20,980 bases of DNA, from the NCBI GenBank assembly GCA_023488945.1, contig JAMDBZ010000006.1, positions 1 through 20,980 on the forward strand, in the 5' to 3' direction. The position numbers were made by a program, and so were the translations under genes. Positions 1 to 6,775 of this stretch are shown here, in pieces. The notes below the pieces were generated by a model, which was given only the letters and a program-made list of their open reading frames with translations, was not told where the DNA came from and ran no database searches. This DNA comes from Deltaproteobacteria bacterium. GTDB taxonomy: Bacteria > Desulfobacterota_E > Deferrimicrobia > Deferrimicrobiales > Deferrimicrobiaceae. Each line of letters starts with the position of its first letter. Positions within the stretch are counted from its first letter, which is position 1.

Positions 1-72
1 TCCCGCTGTTACCCGGCTGGAGACGGCTCTCTCGTACAAGTTACCGCGATTTCGTGCCTGAATCGGGCCAAA

Positions 73-117
73 CTCATAACCCGAAGGTCCCAGGTTCAAA
101 TCCTGGCCCCGCTACCA
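73..117 (+). pseudogene. 3' fragment of an initiator tRNA-Met gene (putative attachment-site remnant)
   Basis: Bases 73-79 (CTCATAA) form a tRNA anticodon loop with anticodon CAU at 75-77. They are followed by the 3' half of the anticodon stem (80-84, CCCGA), a variable loop (85-89), a T arm (stem 90-94 with 102-106, loop TTCAAAT) and an acceptor 3' strand ending in encoded CCA (107-117). This matches the 3' part of bacterial initiator tRNA. The 5' half is absent: upstream there is no strand complementary to the acceptor CCCCGCT and no D arm. TCGGG at 63-67 could pair with CCCGA, but five extra bases (CCAAA) separate it from the loop. A tRNA gene cut at the anticodon loop is the usual far-end footprint of an element integrated by a tyrosine recombinase. 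The element would then lie to the left of the window. It could also be a decayed gene. Confidence 0.72.
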
Positions 118-183
118 AACAAATCAAAGGGTTACGGGCCGTTTTACATCAAGGGCAACCGGTTCGTCTCGCGGCCATAGCCC

Positions 184-441
184 GTGAAGAAGCCGTACCG
201 GGTCTACATGCTGGAGTGCGCCGGGGGCTTCATCTACACGGGGATCGCGGTCGACCCAGAAGCCCGTTTCCGGGAGCACGTGGCCGGGAAAGGGTCGCGG
301 TTCACCCGCATGAGGAAGCCCCTCCGGATCATCGGCGTGCGGGAATACCCGGACCGGGGGGCGGCCCTGCGCGCGGAACGTTCCCTGAAACAGCTGAAGG
401 CGGGCGAGAAGCGCAAGTGGGCCAGCGAGTGTGGAGAATGA
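184..441 (+). CDS. GIY-YIG nuclease-domain protein, YhbQ/UPF0213-like
   Basis: This 85-residue protein is a single GIY-YIG domain of the small stand-alone type (YhbQ/UPF0213). The first strand reads YRVYMLEC (residues 5-12), the second motif is FIYTGIAVD (16-24), and Arg28 and His32 follow in the first helix. A late Glu (about 65, in AERSLKQLK) is the expected metal ligand. Family members are small DNA-nicking or repair-associated nucleases of uncertain physiological role. The start is GTG at 184; starting at the internal ATG would remove the first GIY strand. No good ribosome-binding site precedes it. It begins 66 bases after the tRNA fragment, so it may be chromosomal flank next to an integrated element. 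Family assignment is secure; the biological role is not. Confidence 0.85.
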   Translation: MKKPYRVYMLECAGGFIYTGIAVDPEARFREHVAGKGSRFTRMRKPLRIIGVREYPDRGAALRAERSLKQLKAGEKRKWASECGE

Positions 442-909
442 ACGACTTTGCCTTTCGCGAGGCGCCCGGGCTCGGCCGGCGGCTGGGAGGCCCCATGCCA
501 GCGCGGGCAGCGCGACAAGCGGGACCGCGATGAACAGCATGTGACCGATATCCGTCCTTCCGCGTGTATTCAAAGTGGCGATCCCCCTGTTCTCGAGGTT
601 CCCCCCACGGGGTTTAATTTGGGAAAAATGTGCCAAAGGCAGAAGCAAACGAGATATTCATAATAAAATCAATATGTTTTTTGGTAGCACAGGGGGAGTG
701 GAAGAGACAAAATTCGGGAATTATGTCGGCAGTGGAACAGGCGAATTGCCGAATAACGTCACATGATCCCCGATGTAGCGGTCATCCACCGCTTCTGCGC
801 GGCGCGACCGCGAACACCACCAGGAACATCGGCAGTGTTCCTTTCGGGTCCCCGACGTGTATCGACCTTACGGGCCTTCCAAGGAGGTCGCCGCCGGTTC
901 CTGAAGGAA
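442..909. other. gene-poor stretch with an AT-rich patch
   Basis: I find no credible gene in this stretch. Bases about 600-770 are clearly richer in A and T than the rest of the window, for example the run ATTCATAATAAAATCAATATG near 655-675. They carry short open frames without ribosome sites or recognisable protein sequence. The patch may be a decayed insertion or a regulatory region. Nothing in it matches a known RNA or repeat that I can recognise. Confidence 0.5.
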
Positions 910-1812
910 TCACGCCGCCGCCTGGTATGCGGGAGCGAAGGCCGTTCTCGCGAACTCCTCCAGTGTCGTCGGCGTCGTGTTCTCCGGGGCCCGTTCCCGG
1001 GTGGGACGGACTTTTCCCGCGTTGAAGCCCCGCTCCATCTCGATCATCGCATCGACCGCGCTCCGGGACATCCCCATCCCGGTCATCGCCTTGCGGGCCT
1101 CCTCTTCGGGGAATTGGACGTACCGGAGATCCGGCTTCCCGATCGCCCTGCCCAGGATCCCCGTGGCCTCGACCATCGTCAGGTCGCGCGGCCCGAGAAG
1201 ATAGCGGACGGCATGACCGGTGAAGGTCTCTTCGAGGAACAGCCGTGCGGCAACGTCCGCGATGTCTTTCGTCGCGACCATGGGAATCGGGACGTCGGGC
1301 CGGATCGGGCTGCCGTTGACCCCCAGGGAACGGATAACGGGAATGCTCCAGAGATGGTTCTCCATGAAGTAGGTCGGCCGCAGGTGGACCACCGCCGCAT
1401 CCCGGAGCCTCTCCATCTTCGATTCGAGATCGTGAAGACCCAGGATCGGCCCCGTTCCTTCGGAGAGGTGCGCGCCGACGCTGCTCAGGGTGACCACGCG
1501 CGGGACGCGCGCCTTTCCCAGGGCCGACACAAGGGCATCGGCGACCCGGGTCTGATATCCCCGGAGATCGGGGGCGTCATATTTCGGGGGGATCATGGCG
1601 AACACCGCCCGGGCGCCCGCGAAGGCTTTTTCGAGAAATGCCGGGTCTCCGATGTCTCCCGGCCACGGCTCCGCTCCCTTCGCGGCGAAAGGCCCGAGCC
1701 GGACCTTCTCCCTTGACATGACGCGGACCGGTTCTCCGGCGGCAATCAGGGTTCCGACGATCTTCGACCCGACGTTCCCCGTCGATCCGCAGATCACGAA
1801 CGGAGATTTCAT
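910..1812 (-). CDS. NmrA-like atypical short-chain dehydrogenase, NAD(P)-binding
   Basis: This 300-residue protein is an atypical short-chain dehydrogenase of the NmrA/NAD(P)H-binding family. The N terminus carries the Rossmann motif GSTGNVGSKIV (residues 9-19, GxxGxxG), and a basic segment MSREKVR (33-39) would favour NADP(H). The middle holds VVTLSSVGAH, the usual fourth strand. The conserved NmrA-like segment LRPTYFMENHLW follows, and then the VATKDIADVAA motif typical of this group. Relatives are redox sensors or quinone/azo reductases, so the substrate cannot be assigned. The ATG at 1812 has a strong GGAGG ribosome site just upstream. The gene lies about 100 bases downstream of the HD-GYP gene on the same strand and could be read from the same transcript, but the gap leaves this open. 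Confidence 0.85.
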   Translation of the reverse strand: MKSPFVICGSTGNVGSKIVGTLIAAGEPVRVMSREKVRLGPFAAKGAEPWPGDIGDPAFLEKAFAGARAVFAMIPPKYDAPDLRGYQTRVADALVSALGKARVPRVVTLSSVGAHLSEGTGPILGLHDLESKMERLRDAAVVHLRPTYFMENHLWSIPVIRSLGVNGSPIRPDVPIPMVATKDIADVAARLFLEETFTGHAVRYLLGPRDLTMVEATGILGRAIGKPDLRYVQFPEEEARKAMTGMGMSRSAVDAMIEMERGFNAGKVRPTRERAPENTTPTTLEEFARTAFAPAYQAAA

Positions 1813-1914
1813 GACGTGCCTCCTCGCACTTCGGTTTTCCAGGTTGGATTCCCGGGGAGCGGGGGAAGGTTCACGTGCTCCGGCGTTTCGATCCGCCGGA
1901 GGGCGAAAACGCGA

Positions 1915-3915
1915 TCAGGCTCCGGTGGGGGGCTCGGGTTCCGTTCCGGCGCCCGCGAAGCGGGACGCGATCCGCCGGAACTCCTCCCTGAGATCCAGGA
2001 AAGCGTCAAGCGCGTCGGGGTCGAAGGAGGTCCCCCGCTTTTCGCTCATGCTGCGCACCGCCTCCTCGTGGGGAAGGGCGGGCTTGTAAAGCCGCTCGCT
2101 GATGATGGCGTCGTAGGCGTCGGCGATCGCCATGAGGCGCCCCGGGATGGGGATCTCGTCTCCCCGGAGGCCGCGCGGGTACCCGGTGCCGTCCCACCGC
2201 TCGTGATGGTTGAGGACGATCTCATCCGCGATCTGGAGAAAGGTGTTCTCCCCAAAAAGATTCTTCGCCTGGCGGATCGTTTCCGAGCCGTACACGGTGT
2301 GCCGTTTCATCTCCTCGTATTCCTCCGGGGTCAGCGGCGCCGGATTGAGAAGGATCCGGTCGCGCACACCCACCTTGCCGATGTCGTGCAGCGGGGCGAG
2401 GCGGAAGAGGAGATCCACGGCGTCGTCGTCCAGGGAGTGGCGGAAACGGGGATGCTCCTTGAGGCGCATGGCCAGGACGCGCATGTAGTGCCGGGTGCGC
2501 TGGATGTGGCCTCCGGTTTCGTGGTGCCGGGTCTCGGTCAGGGCGGCCAGGCTCTGGATGATGGCGTCCTGCGTCAACGCCAGCATGCGGGTTCGCTCCC
2601 GGACCTCCCGGTCGGCCTGGAGGAAGCGGATCGACGTCAGTACGGTGAACACGATCGCCAGCGTCGCCACCGGCATGAGCGGGGGGAGGAAGGCCTGGCG
2701 GTGGGCCAGGAGCCAGTACGAAGCGGCGGGGATCCCCGCAATGCAAGGGATGATCGCCGCCAGCCCGCGGACGGCGCGGCCCCGGGCGATGAGCGCCGTC
2801 AGCATCAGGCCGGGCAGCAGGACGAGGGAAACCTGGAGCCCGCGCGCCCAGCGGGGCACTGCGATCGGGTCTCCCGACAGGAGGTTGTCCAGGACCGTCG
2901 CGTGGATCTCGACACCCGGCTGGGCGGCGTCGAGAGGCGTCGTCCGGATCTCCTTGAGCCCCGCGGCGGTGGCCCCGATGAGGACGATCTTCCCCTTGAG
3001 CAGGGCCGGGTCCGCCGAGCCGCCCAGGACGGCCGCGGCGGAGACGTGGGGGAAGGTGTGATGGCGGCCGCGGTAGTTCACCAGCAGGTTGCCGCGCCGG
3101 TCGAGTGGAATGCTCCTCTCGCCCAGCCGCAGCGCCTCGACTCCTTCCGGGCCGGTCTCCAGGACGGCGTCGTCGCCTCTCGCGCGCAGGTACAGGGCGA
3201 GCGCGAGGCTCGGGTAAAGAACTCCCTTGTGGCGGATCACCATCGGGACGCGCCGGAGCACGCCGTCCGGGTCGGGCGTGACGTTGAAGAATCCCGACGA
3301 ACCGGCCGCTTCGGCCAGGATCGGAAGATTGCAGACGACGCCCGGGGCATCGAAGAGGGCCTCGGTCCCGTCCCTCCCGCCTTCGGCGCGGACCGCCGCC
3401 CGCAACGGGTGGAGGACGCACGTCTCCCCGCGCGCCGCGTCGAAGTCGAACTGGTAGCCCAGGACGGCGAAGCTCCCGGCGAGGGACATGGCCAGGGCCC
3501 GGTCGGTGTTCAGCGCTTCCGCCGGGAGCCCCGCCAGCTCCATGCGGATCCCGAGGTCGCGGGCGATCTCTCCGGAGAGAAGCGAGAGGGAAGTCCGGTC
3601 GGGCTCGGCGAAGACCATGTCGAGTCCCACCCCGACGGCGCCGGCCTTCCGGATCTTTCCGAGGAGGCGCGCCACGCGGTAGCGGGGCCATGGCCACTGG
3701 CCCAGGCGTTCCAGGCTCGCCTCATCGAGGTCCACGATCGTCACGGATCCGGCGACCGCTCCCCGGGGGGCGGACCGCATGAGCGAATCGTAGACCTTCC
3801 CTTCCAGGAATGTCGCGAGGGATGGGGGCCATATGCACATCGCCACTCCGAGGAGGGTGAGCGCGACACCCGCGAGGACCAACGGGAGGGCGGGATGGCG
3901 GGGAGAGCGGCGCAC
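1915..3915 (-). CDS. CHASE2 sensor with HD-GYP cyclic-di-GMP phosphodiesterase output
   Basis: This 666-residue membrane receptor has an N-terminal membrane anchor (about residues 10-28) and a large extracytoplasmic CHASE2 domain (about 38-345). The domain shows VTIVDLDEASLERLGQWPWPR (58-78) and the late GVEIHATVLDNLL segment (334-346) typical of CHASE2. Three hydrophobic segments follow (about 359-376, 384-403 and 410-430). A cytoplasmic HD-GYP domain then spans about 445-640. The phosphodiesterase residues are intact: HDIGK (510-514, metal-binding His-Asp), His539, NHHERWDGTGYP (569-580, including the GYP motif) and DAYDA (599-603). HD-GYP proteins hydrolyse cyclic-di-GMP to GMP. The GTG start lies one base after the ompA-like stop, with GGAGGTG about 12 bases upstream inside the previous gene, suggesting coupled translation. 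It is the last gene of a fecR-ompA-CHASE2 operon. Confidence 0.93.
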   Translation of the reverse strand: MRRSPRHPALPLVLAGVALTLLGVAMCIWPPSLATFLEGKVYDSLMRSAPRGAVAGSVTIVDLDEASLERLGQWPWPRYRVARLLGKIRKAGAVGVGLDMVFAEPDRTSLSLLSGEIARDLGIRMELAGLPAEALNTDRALAMSLAGSFAVLGYQFDFDAARGETCVLHPLRAAVRAEGGRDGTEALFDAPGVVCNLPILAEAAGSSGFFNVTPDPDGVLRRVPMVIRHKGVLYPSLALALYLRARGDDAVLETGPEGVEALRLGERSIPLDRRGNLLVNYRGRHHTFPHVSAAAVLGGSADPALLKGKIVLIGATAAGLKEIRTTPLDAAQPGVEIHATVLDNLLSGDPIAVPRWARGLQVSLVLLPGLMLTALIARGRAVRGLAAIIPCIAGIPAASYWLLAHRQAFLPPLMPVATLAIVFTVLTSIRFLQADREVRERTRMLALTQDAIIQSLAALTETRHHETGGHIQRTRHYMRVLAMRLKEHPRFRHSLDDDAVDLLFRLAPLHDIGKVGVRDRILLNPAPLTPEEYEEMKRHTVYGSETIRQAKNLFGENTFLQIADEIVLNHHERWDGTGYPRGLRGDEIPIPGRLMAIADAYDAIISERLYKPALPHEEAVRSMSEKRGTSFDPDALDAFLDLREEFRRIASRFAGAGTEPEPPTGA

Positions 3916-3916
3916 C

Positions 3917-4570
3917 TTACCGGACTGTCACCTCCACCCGGCGGTTCCGCGGTTCGGGAACTTCGTCGCTGGTGGGGATGAGCGGGTTGTCCTCCCCGTG
4001 GGATGCCGTATCGATCAAGGAAGGATCAACGCCGTGGGCGACGAGAAGCGCGGCGACCGCCCTGGCGCGCCGGAGGGAGAGCGCGTAATTGTGCTCCTTG
4101 CTCCCCACGGTGTCGGTGTGTCCGACGACGCTGATGTCCACCGGACTGCGTTCCTTGATGGTCCGCGTCACCTCGTTCACCTTGGCTTGCGACTCCGGCG
4201 TGAGATCGGCGGTGTCGTGGTTGAAATAGAGGATGAACTGCAGCGGAGGCGGCGGAAGGGCCGACAGGGCAGGGGCCACCTGGGCGCGCACGTCCTTCTC
4301 CTGCATGGTGAACGGTTCGCCCGGCATGGAACCGGCCTCGACCTTCACGGCCTCGAAGGGCTTCGAGAGGACTCGCTCGCCCTTTGCTCCGGACACGATG
4401 ATTGAGCCGGTCTTCCCCTGGTCGTCCGGGAGAAGGACGACGATATCCGGGGGTCGTGGGGGCTGTTTCGGTGCGGTGGCACAGGAGGCGAAAAGGAGCG
4501 GGATGGCCAGGCCGGGCGCGAGGACGGTGAGAGCCCGGGGCGTAACGGATCCTGCGTTGCGCCTACCCAT
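3917..4570 (-). CDS. OmpA-family peptidoglycan-associated lipoprotein
   Basis: The 217-residue product has a lipoprotein signal sequence ending in the lipobox LFAS-Cys30. A Pro-rich linker and a region of unknown fold (about 40-105) follow. The C-terminal OmpA-like peptidoglycan-binding domain covers about 112-217. Its signatures are visible: ILYFNHDTADLTPES (113-127), VVGHTDTVGS (148-157), NYALSLRRARAV (161-172) and the closing PRNRRVEV (207-214). Such proteins anchor the outer membrane to the cell wall. The ATG at 4570 lies six bases after the fecR stop with GAGGG just upstream, and its stop lies one base before the receptor start. In this operon it may fix the FecR protein or the receptor's ligand to the peptidoglycan; that role is inferred from context only. 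Confidence 0.9.
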   Translation of the reverse strand: MGRRNAGSVTPRALTVLAPGLAIPLLFASCATAPKQPPRPPDIVVLLPDDQGKTGSIIVSGAKGERVLSKPFEAVKVEAGSMPGEPFTMQEKDVRAQVAPALSALPPPPLQFILYFNHDTADLTPESQAKVNEVTRTIKERSPVDISVVGHTDTVGSKEHNYALSLRRARAVAALLVAHGVDPSLIDTASHGEDNPLIPTSDEVPEPRNRRVEVTVR

Positions 4571-4576
4571 CCGCCC

Positions 4577-5041
4577 TCATTCCGGAGCGGGCTCCCCGAC
4601 CTTCACCGCGAACCGGGTTCCCCGGATGCCGATGGAGGCCGACGGTGTTTCGAAACGGGCTTTCTCCGGCGCCAGCTTGCCGATGAGACCCGACAGGTAC
4701 GCCATGGTCCCCCGGGAGAGGCGGGCCAGAAAGCCGATCCGACCCTCGGCGGGTTTGAAGAGGAACTCCCGGATGGCGAGTCGGCTTCCCGGTCCCAGCG
4801 ACAGGGAGGAGTTGTCCCGGAGGATTACGCCAAGCGATCCGTCGGGGCCGGTGCTCAGGGTGTCCCCTGCCATGAGCTTCGTTCCCGGCGCGGCCGGCAC
4901 GACCTGATCCCCGCGAGTGATGCTGGTCCGGCCCTCCGAATTCCTGACGACGCCGATCGCTTCCCCGGCGCCGGCGGGGACGCTCCACGCCGGGACGGAC
5001 AACACCATAAGAAAGACCGCGAAAGGAAGGAACCGCCTCAT
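4577..5041 (-). CDS. FecR-domain secreted protein
   Basis: This is a 154-residue exported protein. The ATG at 5041 is chosen because AGGAGAGG lies six bases upstream and because it begins directly with a signal peptide (MRRFLPFAVFLMVL, cleavage near AGAGEA). A longer open frame reaches 5095 but has no ribosome site. The mature part is a FecR domain: VVRNSEGRTSITRGDQVVPAAPG, then MAGDTLSTGPDGSLGVILRDNSSLSLGP, then the terminal RFETPSASIGIRGTRFAV block. That last block is the characteristic 'TPTATIGVRGTEF' pattern of periplasmic FecR proteins not linked to iron transport. Such proteins often sit next to CHASE2 receptors and OmpA lipoproteins, as here. It is the first gene of the three-gene operon and a candidate ligand or partner of the CHASE2 domain. 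Confidence 0.9.
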   Translation of the reverse strand: MRRFLPFAVFLMVLSVPAWSVPAGAGEAIGVVRNSEGRTSITRGDQVVPAAPGTKLMAGDTLSTGPDGSLGVILRDNSSLSLGPGSRLAIREFLFKPAEGRIGFLARLSRGTMAYLSGLIGKLAPEKARFETPSASIGIRGTRFAVKVGEPAPE

Positions 5042-5093
5042 CGCCCCTCTCCTGCCGAAGGTCGGGACTTTCCCTGGGCCGCCTGCCAGAAAC

Positions 5094-5099
5094 ATTATG
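5094..5099 (-). promoter_or_regulatory. possible -10 element for the fecR-ompA-CHASE2 operon
   Basis: Read on the minus strand these bases are CATAAT, preceded by TG, about 50 bases before the fecR start codon. This matches five of six bases of the sigma-70 -10 consensus. No good -35 hexamer lies 16-18 bases further upstream, so the call rests on the -10 alone. Confidence 0.35.
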
Positions 5100-5239
5100 C
5101 ACCACTTTGGTCGCTGCCGGATCGGCTCCGTATAAATGGCGCCGCCCGCGGGTCCGCTGATCGGCTATTTCCCCGGTGCGATCCGAAGGTGATCCGCCGG
5201 TCAAGACATCGTCGAGATTCCTGTTGCTTCTCGGAAGTG

Positions 5240-5248
5240 TGGTATGAT
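5240..5248 (+). promoter_or_regulatory. extended -10 promoter of the cold-shock gene
   Basis: The bases TGGTATGAT form an extended -10 (TGn followed by TATGAT). A TTGCTT hexamer lies upstream at 5224-5229, but the 13-base spacing is too short for a standard -35. Transcription would start near 5255, giving a leader of about 60 bases before the cold-shock start codon. Confidence 0.55.
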
Positions 5249-5313
5249 TACAGCTCTGGTCGATTTGGGCTTTCCCGCCTGGATTGAGCAAGAACAAATT
5301 CTTGGAGGTTGTT

Positions 5314-5517
5314 TTGGAGACTGGAAGCGTGAAGTGGTTCAACGACGCGAAGGGGTTCGGATTCATCAGCCAGGCAAATGGGGGGCCTGATGTGTTCGTC
5401 CACTTCAGCGCGATCCGGGCGGAGGGCTTCAAAAGCCTTGCAGAAGGCGACAAGGTCCAGTTCGAGATCACGCAGGGGCCCAAGGGACCACAGGCGGCCA
5501 ACGTCACAAAGATCTGA
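5314..5517 (+). CDS. CspA-family cold-shock protein
   Basis: The product is a 67-residue single cold-shock domain that binds single-stranded RNA and DNA and melts RNA secondary structure. RNP1 is KGFGFIS (residues about 14-20) and RNP2 is VFVHFSAI (about 29-36). The family opening [14 protein letters not shown] and the closing [10 protein letters not shown] are both present. I chose the TTG at 5314 as start because GGAGG (5304-5308) lies five bases upstream and because it gives the usual family length and opening (METGSVKWF). An upstream in-frame TTG at 5284 would add ten residues foreign to the family. The gene is monocistronic, with an extended -10 promoter upstream and a strong terminator about 45 bases downstream. 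Confidence 0.95.
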   Translation: METGSVKWFNDAKGFGFISQANGGPDVFVHFSAIRAEGFKSLAEGDKVQFEITQGPKGPQAANVTKI

Positions 5518-5560
5518 TAGGGCCTGACGATCTTGGGCGGATAACCGGGGAACGAAGGAA

Positions 5561-5590
5561 AACCCCGGCGGGTTGCCGCCGGGGTTTTTC
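5561..5590 (+). terminator. rho-independent terminator after the cold-shock gene
   Basis: An 11-base-pair stem (5561-5571 with 5576-5586) with a four-base loop GTTG is followed by a T run (5585-5589). Its place 43 bases after the cold-shock stop codon fits termination of that transcript. Confidence 0.92.
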
Positions 5591-5616
5591 TTGCGCACCT
5601 CGAACGGTTTCAAGGT

Positions 5617-5838
5617 CGAGCGAAGACTTGTCCAGGCCGGTTCGGCCTGATTCTCTGCCGCAACCTCGGATTTACCTGTTTTGCGGACCGGGAGCGGCGC
5701 CGCGCGGTGGAGGTGTTCGCCGGTGCGCTCGCGCACGGCGGCTATCTCGTGGCAGGGCGGACGCAGAGTTTGCCGGCGGGGAGCGAGGAGTTCTTCGAGA
5801 CGGCCTTCCCTCGGGAGAAGATCTTCCGGCGGAGGTGA
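5617..5838 (+). pseudogene. 3' remnant of a CheR-like SAM-dependent methyltransferase gene
   Basis: One reading frame here, ending with TGA at 5836-5838, encodes the C-terminal part of a CheR-type methyltransferase. FGLILCRNLGFTCFADRE matches the family's 'FDLI-CRN-F-YF' motif. RRAVEVFAGALAHGGYLVAG follows, matching the 'L-PGG-L-IG' strand, and then TQSLPAGSEEFFE and a short tail ending in KIFRRR. The N-terminal half, including the SAM-binding glycine-rich loop, is missing, and the frame runs back into the cold-shock terminator. There is no start codon or ribosome site in a suitable place. I therefore read it as a truncated, probably dead gene. It was recognised by motif only; an alignment is needed to fix its true 5' limit. 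Confidence 0.62.
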
Positions 5839-5869
5839 CGGGAAGCGGCATCGATGGAGGGGCATGCGC

Positions 5870-5875
5870 TATAAT
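5870..5875 (+). promoter_or_regulatory. -10 element (TATAAT) upstream of the small CxxC protein gene
   Basis: A perfect TATAAT lies 45 bases before the ATG at 5920. No strong -35 hexamer is visible at the proper distance. It sits just after the end of the methyltransferase remnant and would give a leader of about 38 bases. Confidence 0.5.
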
Positions 5876-5919
5876 CCTTGAAGGAGTCCGGAAGGCCGGG
5901 TGGGAAGGGGCTCACGACC

Positions 5920-6228
5920 ATGGCCGAAAAAAGCGAATCGCCGATCCGGGTGACCTGCCCCCGTTGCGGCTCGACCCTCACGGTCGATGCGCGGGCGGGC
6001 GCTGTCACGGAATGGAAGGAGCCGCAGGATCCGCGGAAAGCCGCCGACCTGAAGGACGCCACGAAGGTCCTGCTCGAGGAGAAGGCGCGCGTCGAGGCGC
6101 GCTACCAGGAGATCGTCAAGACGGAGAAGGAAAAAGGCGTCTCGATGGACAGGAAGTTCCAGGAGTTCCTCGAGAAGAGCCAGGGGCAGCCTGCCACGAA
6201 GCCCCTCCGGGATGTCGATCTGGACTGA
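5920..6228 (+). CDS. small conserved-looking protein with one CxxC knuckle and a charged helix
   Basis: I do not recognise a named family. The 102-residue product begins MAEKSESPIRVTCPRCGSTL. It has one zinc-knuckle-like CPRCG (residues about 13-17) followed by LTVDARAGAVTEWKEP, a short beta-hairpin-like stretch. From about 45 to 85 it is a strongly charged, probably helical or coiled segment (KDATKVLLEEKARVEARYQE and onward). Only one Cys pair is present, so zinc would have to be shared within a dimer or with a partner. The ATG at 5920 is preferred over a TTG at 5878 because the CPRCG module then lies near the N terminus and GGAAGGGG lies upstream. It has its own TATAAT box and faces the thioesterase gene convergently. 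Function is unknown. Confidence 0.72.
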   Translation: MAEKSESPIRVTCPRCGSTLTVDARAGAVTEWKEPQDPRKAADLKDATKVLLEEKARVEARYQEIVKTEKEKGVSMDRKFQEFLEKSQGQPATKPLRDVDLD

Positions 6229-6254
6229 CGGTCAAAGGCTTGAAATTTTTCCTC

Positions 6255-6276
6255 TTGCCGGAAGCGCTCCCGGCAA
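6255..6276. terminator. hairpin between convergent genes (weak, possibly bidirectional terminator)
   Basis: TTGCCGG (6255-6261) can pair with CCGGCAA (6270-6276) around an eight-base loop. It lies between the stops of the CxxC protein gene and the thioesterase gene. Neither side has a clean T run, so activity as an intrinsic terminator is uncertain. Confidence 0.35.
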
Positions 6277-6301
6277 TTCGGTTCCCGCGTCGGTTCGGAC
6301 A

Positions 6302-6775
6302 TCATCGTTTTTTTCGTTGCCGGCGGGCGATCGCACGTTGCCTTGCCTCCTCGTTCCTCCGGCGGTCCTCGTCGGTCTCCAGGACGAGCCGGGGAACCTC
6401 GACGGGCCGCCCGCTCCCGTCAAGGGCCACCATGACGAAATAGGAGGAATTCGTGTGGGTTCTCTTCCCCGTGCGCAGGTCCTCGGCCTCGACGCGGACC
6501 CCCACCTCCATGGAAGTGCGCCCCACGTAGTTCAAGGAAGCGTAAAGCGTCACGAGGTTGCCGACGTAGACGGGGGCGTGGAAGTCGAAGCGGTCCACGG
6601 AGGCGGTGACGCAGTTCCGTCCGGAGTGGCGGATCGCCACCACCCCCGAGGCCACGTCGGCCAGTTTCATGATGTTCCCGCCGTGCACGTTCCCCGCGGA
6701 GTTGGCGTCCTGGGGCGTCATCACCTGGGCCAGGACCAGTCGGGACATCGAAACGGGCCTGGCATCCGTCGACAT
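6302..6775 (-). CDS. acyl-CoA thioesterase, hotdog fold (YciA/BFIT-like)
   Basis: This 157-residue protein is a single hotdog domain that would hydrolyse acyl-CoA thioesters in the cytoplasm. The family core is complete: MTPQDANSAGNVHGGNIMKL (residues about 19-38), then DVASGVVAIRHSGRNCVTASVDRFDF, HAPVYVGNLV, and the later MEVGVRVEAEDLRTGKRTHTNSSYFVMVALD strand pair. The Asn and Asp in NVHGG and LADVAS occupy the positions used for catalysis in this family. The tail is a highly basic helix ending in RRQRKKR. The ATG at 6775 has GGAGGAGG just upstream. The gene stands alone between two plus-strand genes. Acyl-chain preference cannot be read from sequence. Confidence 0.92.
   Translation of the reverse strand: MSTDARPVSMSRLVLAQVMTPQDANSAGNVHGGNIMKLADVASGVVAIRHSGRNCVTASVDRFDFHAPVYVGNLVTLYASLNYVGRTSMEVGVRVEAEDLRTGKRTHTNSSYFVMVALDGSGRPVEVPRLVLETDEDRRRNEEARQRAIARRQRKKR

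Noticed and set aside
730..860. Minus-strand peptide reading AVDDRYIGDHVTLFGN near 760, at first sight protein-like.
   Set aside because: The frame has no start, breaks down into Trp/Cys/Arg-rich sequence upstream and shows no ribosome site. It is a chance similarity.
1816..3981. A long plus-strand open frame of about 720 codons opposite the CHASE2/HD-GYP gene.
   Set aside because: It is an antisense frame kept open by high GC third positions. Its protein is Arg/Gly/Asp-rich with no domain, whereas the minus strand encodes clear CHASE2 and HD-GYP motifs.
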